Shown here one piece after another: positions 48,998 through 51,806 of a DNA stretch of 51,806 nucleotides; the stretch's first letter is position 1; every line of letters begins with the position of its first letter. Position numbers and translations under genes: made by a program. This DNA comes from JBDRLU01 sp043812795 (GTDB lineage Bacteria > Chloroflexota > Dehalococcoidia > Dehalococcoidales > UBA2162): positions 1 to 51,806 of the forward strand of contig JBDRLU010000020.1 in assembly GCA_043812795.1 (NCBI GenBank), given 5' to 3'. A model generated the notes under the pieces. It was not told where the DNA came from. It saw only the letters and a program-made list of their open reading frames with translations, and searched no databases.

Positions 48998-51718
48998 TTG
49001 AAAAGCTCTACAACAGATAATAGTATTAATACTTGCTCTCTTCAAGCCTCGAATACCAGAGTGCTTGAAGAAAGTGCGGCAGAGAGAGTTCAGGTAAATA
49101 GACCAGCTCCTCTCCATAGCCTCGATGACTTTTTGTTGTTGCTCAAGGGCATCAAGACGATGCCTAACGGACAGTTCATGGCGCTTTGCCCGGGGCACAA
49201 TGACAGGCAGCGAAGTCTCAGCATAACCGAGGTGGAGGGGAGAATTCTCCCTCACTGCTTTGCCGGTTGCCAGCTTCTGGATATCTTAAAGCCGCTAGGG
49301 TTACAACCTCAAGACCTGTTTCTGAATGGTCACCACAATGCCAGATTAGAAAACAGGGTGATCGAGACTACCTACGACTATGCCGATGAAAAGGGCAAGA
49401 TACTTTTCCAGGTTGTCCGATATCGTCCAAAACACTTCACCCAGCGTCGGCCGGATGGCAAGGGAGGCTGGATATGGAACCTCGGCAAGGTTAGGCGAGT
49501 TCTATATCGTCTGCCTGATGTGGTACAGGCAGTCCACGATGGCCACACTATCTTCATTGTTGAAGGCGAGAAAGACGTAGACAACCTGCGCAAGCTGGGA
49601 CTTTCGGCAACCTGTAATCCTATGGGTGCTGGCAAATGGCAGACTTCCTACAGCGAAAGCCTCAAGGGAGCTAATGCTGTAATCATCGCTGATAAAGACG
49701 CACCCGGGCGAAGTCATGCCCAACAAGTCGCCAGGTCACTAACTGGCAAAGCTGCTACCTTCAAGCTTCTGGAATTGCCCGGAGAACAGGTTAAGGATGC
49801 CAGTGATTGGATAGCGGCAGGCGGTACCAGGGAAGAATTAGAGCACTTGGCTACCGAAGCCCCTGAATTGGAGTCGGCAACCGAGCTTGACTTACCTCAA
49901 GTTATTGTGACTGACAGGCATCTACGTGACGCTACCCGCGAAGCGCTGGCAGCCCTCCATGCGGGTAACAGTCCACCGCACATATTCTTGCGTGGCGGTA
50001 AGATGGTCCGCATTGTTGCCGATGAAGACGATAAGCCGGTCATCAGCATCCTTGCCGAATCAGAGCTCCGCTATGAATTAGCCAATATGGCAAATTTCAT
50101 GAGGCTCACCAGCAAAGGCTTGCCGGTACCGACGGCGCCGCCCATCAACATAGCTGAGAACGTCATGGCAGAACCGGATTCCGGTTTTCCACCACTACTA
50201 AATATCACAGAGACCCCGGTAATTCGGTCTGATGGCACCATACTGTTAGGTATCGGTTATGACTCAATGAGCAAGCTCTATTATTTTCCTTCCTCCGGCC
50301 TCAACGTCCCGCCCATACCGGATAAGCCAACTCAGGAAGACATCCAGCAGGCTGTTGGCGTACTGGATGATGTGATTCACGACTTTCCCTTCGACGGTCC
50401 GGCCAGCTACACCAATGCTCTGGCTATGATTATTTCACCGGCAGCTCGGCCGATGATTGCTGGCTGTGTTCCCCTTGGCGTTATCACCAAACCCCAAGTT
50501 GGCACCGGAGCGAGTCTCCTGGCGGAAACAATAGCTATGATTAACACCGGCCGCTCCGCAGCCATGATGTCGGCGCCAAGAGACGACGAAGCCTGGCGGA
50601 AGGGGCTGACTGGACTGCTTTTGCGAGGTCAAGCGGTAGCGGTAATAGATAACGTGGAAGGGACGCTCTATTCCGCTGCCCTCGCTTCACTACTTACCGC
50701 TGATACTTTTCAGGACCGTGTGCTTGGCTCCAACGAGATGATTATCTTGCCGAACAAGCTAACCCTTATCGCCACGGGCAACAATATCAGACTAGGTGGC
50801 GACTTGCCGCGACGATGTGTAGTATCGCGCATTGATTCCCTTGAGGCAAGACCCTGGCTGAGAGACAGTTCCAAATTCCGCCATCCCTTTCTCAAAGAAT
50901 GGGTCTTGACCAATAGAGGCAAGATTCTGGCTGCCATTCTTACCCTTATCCGCGCCTGGGTACTGGCAGGAAGGCCGCCGGCTCCGGATGCGCCCAACCT
51001 CGGAGGCTATGAAAGCTGGGTAAGAGTGGTAGGCGGGACTCTTTATTACGCCGGGGTTCGGGGTTTCCTGGGCAACCTGGATTACGTCTACGATACCGCG
51101 GATACGGAGACCCCGCAATGGGATTCGTTCTTGACCGCCTGGCACGATCGTGTCGGTGAAAGGGCGATAACGGCTAGCGAGCTGGCGAAGCACCTGGAGG
51201 AGAACAACGACTTTTACGATACCTTGCCTGATACCCTGGCTGATGCTCGCAAAGAATCTAAAGGGTTTACCCGCCGGATCGGTAATGCACTGGCAGCCCG
51301 GGCTGGTCGCCGGTACCCAGGCGGATTACAACTGCTCCGGTCCGATAAAACCAGGGATAGAGCTGTTTTATGGCAGGTAAGGATGAGTTTAGGGATAGTA
51401 AACTCATCCACTTTAGCCTCAGAAATGAGTCCCGATGAGTTCCATACAAACCCCAATAGTAATGAAAATAAAAACGATTCTTATAAATATTATATATCTA
51501 ATAGGGGCTCTAACAAACTCACTGAAACACATCTTGAAGCTAAAAAAGATGAGTTTAGTCAGCAAAACTCATTCTCGCCAATAGACCAGGATAATTCGCC
51601 ACCTTATCCGACTTGCAGATGTCCTGCTTGTGGGTCAATGGGTTACTGGTTGAGGCAAGCTGTCAAATGGGGAGCTCCGGAATGGCTATGTAACCGGTGT
51701 CACCCGGGTCCCGGATAA
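48998..51718 (+). CDS. Mobile-element primase/helicase-like replication protein
   Basis: The 906-residue protein has four visible parts. An N-terminal CHC2-like zinc finger reads 'ALCPGHNDRQRSLSI' and 'PHCFAGCQLLDILKPLGL' (residues about 63-110). A TOPRIM domain follows: 'TIFIVEGEKDVDNLRKLGL' and 'AVIIADKDAPG' (about 185-245). An AAA/helicase-like domain at about 480-620 has 'KPQVGTGASLLAE' in place of Walker A (the usual Lys is Ala), a Walker B-like 'AVAVIDNVEG' and a sensor-like 'LIATGNN'. The C-terminus ends in a zinc ribbon ('CRCPACG', 'CNRC'). The TTG at 48998, with AAAGGAG eight bases upstream, is chosen over a TTG at 48941. It is likely the replication protein of an integrated plasmid or phage-like element. 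Confidence 0.8.
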   Translation: MKSSTTDNSINTCSLQASNTRVLEESAAERVQVNRPAPLHSLDDFLLLLKGIKTMPNGQFMALCPGHNDRQRSLSITEVEGRILPHCFAGCQLLDILKPLGLQPQDLFLNGHHNARLENRVIETTYDYADEKGKILFQVVRYRPKHFTQRRPDGKGGWIWNLGKVRRVLYRLPDVVQAVHDGHTIFIVEGEKDVDNLRKLGLSATCNPMGAGKWQTSYSESLKGANAVIIADKDAPGRSHAQQVARSLTGKAATFKLLELPGEQVKDASDWIAAGGTREELEHLATEAPELESATELDLPQVIVTDRHLRDATREALAALHAGNSPPHIFLRGGKMVRIVADEDDKPVISILAESELRYELANMANFMRLTSKGLPVPTAPPINIAENVMAEPDSGFPPLLNITETPVIRSDGTILLGIGYDSMSKLYYFPSSGLNVPPIPDKPTQEDIQQAVGVLDDVIHDFPFDGPASYTNALAMIISPAARPMIAGCVPLGVITKPQVGTGASLLAETIAMINTGRSAAMMSAPRDDEAWRKGLTGLLLRGQAVAVIDNVEGTLYSAALASLLTADTFQDRVLGSNEMIILPNKLTLIATGNNIRLGGDLPRRCVVSRIDSLEARPWLRDSSKFRHPFLKEWVLTNRGKILAAILTLIRAWVLAGRPPAPDAPNLGGYESWVRVVGGTLYYAGVRGFLGNLDYVYDTADTETPQWDSFLTAWHDRVGERAITASELAKHLEENNDFYDTLPDTLADARKESKGFTRRIGNALAARAGRRYPGGLQLLRSDKTRDRAVLWQVRMSLGIVNSSTLASEMSPDEFHTNPNSNENKNDSYKYYISNRGSNKLTETHLEAKKDEFSQQNSFSPIDQDNSPPYPTCRCPACGSMGYWLRQAVKWGAPEWLCNRCHPGPG
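51381..51572. repeat. Iteron-like cluster of ATGAGTTT sites with AT-rich core
   Basis: Seven related sites occur: GGATGAGTTT (51381), AAACTCATCC (51400), ATGAGT (51425), GATGAGTTC (51434), AAACTCA (51515), GATGAGTTT (51548) and AAACTCAT (51565). Two pairs form matching inverted repeats with 8-9 base spacers at the two ends. Between them lies a strongly AT-rich stretch (about 51461-51503). The copies fall in different codon positions of the replication gene, so the repeat is at DNA level. Replication origin or regulator binding sites are inferred. Confidence 0.55.
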
Positions 51719-51730
51719 GGAGCAAGGTTA

Positions 51731-51806
51731 ATGATTATCCAGTGTCCCCACTGCGGTGAGCGTGTTGAGGTTAATGGTTTAGGTCGCAAACGGCTGAACA
51801 TACCAC
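51731..51806 (+). CDS. Start of a Zn-ribbon protein gene (cut by window edge)
   Basis: Reading from the ATG at 51731 gives MIIQCPHCGERVEVNGLG and continues past the window edge without a stop. The CPHC pair suggests a zinc ribbon. AAGGAG (51717-51722) lies eight bases upstream, overlapping the end of the replication gene. It is probably the next gene of the mobile element; its function is unknown. Confidence 0.6.
   Translation, partial: MIIQCPHCGERVEVNGLGRKRLNIP

Overview
The window looks like a chromosomal segment of a Chloroflexota bacterium, most likely class Dehalococcoidia. This is inferred from the gene mix: a merged str-S10-spc-alpha ribosomal cluster without tuf, many GTG/TTG starts, tandem PAC2 proteins, and CoA-ester genes typical of anaerobic subsurface Dehalococcoidia. 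GC content is moderate. No rRNA, tRNA or CRISPR was found.

Region 1 (1-14.5 kb, almost all on the minus strand) is mixed housekeeping and accessory. It holds a TrkA-C membrane protein, an AT-rich Sll1717-type P-loop ATPase that looks imported, and a peptide-binding lipoprotein. A cyclophilin-like protein, two tandem PAC2 proteins, an MFS transporter, an NDP-forming acyl-CoA synthetase alpha-type protein and a phosphoesterase follow. The far end is a tight operon read prfB - secreted gluzincin - C-GCAxxG-C-C protein - radC. Two recoding events are hidden there. prfB needs its programmed +1 frameshift, and the C-GCAxxG-C-C gene has an in-frame TGA at the expected first redox-Cys position, followed by a SECIS-like hairpin; I read it as a selenoprotein. 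Endonuclease V (nfi) lies next to it and diverges from rpsP.

Region 2 (14.5-35.8 kb, plus strand) starts with rpsP-khpA and a flavoprotein. A long ribosomal cluster follows: rpsL-rpsG-fusA-rpsJ-rplC-D-W-B-rpsS-rplV-rpsC-rplP-rpmC-rpsQ-rplN-X-E-rpsN-rpsH-rplF-R-rpsE-rpmD-rplO-secY-adk-map-infA-rpmJ-rpsM-K-D-rpoA-rplQ-truA-rplM-rpsI. It has a TTGACA-type promoter and a structured leader. Several of its proteins carry low-complexity C-terminal tails.

Region 3 (35.8-46 kb, plus strand) is CoA-ester and catabolic. It holds a crotonase lacking both usual catalytic glutamates, a divergent B12-dependent acyl-CoA mutase (large and small subunits) with a thiolase, a beta-CASP ribonuclease-like protein, a CDF metal exporter, a CaiB-type CoA-transferase, a possible WapI-like orphan immunity protein, and an amidohydrolase.

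Region 4 (46-48.8 kb, minus strand) holds a ThiF/MoeB-like E1 enzyme, a TPR protein, queH and an MtnX-like phosphatase.

Region 5 (48.8 kb to the end) is the left part of an integrated mobile element: a 906-residue primase/helicase-like replication protein and the start of a Zn-ribbon gene. Its 3' end carries a cluster of ATGAGTTT/AAACTCAT repeats around an AT-rich tract, resembling iterons with an unwinding element.

The main leads are the TGA-containing redox protein, the iteron-like cluster inside the replication gene, the divergent mutase locus, and the ATPase gene flanked by GCTAACA motifs.
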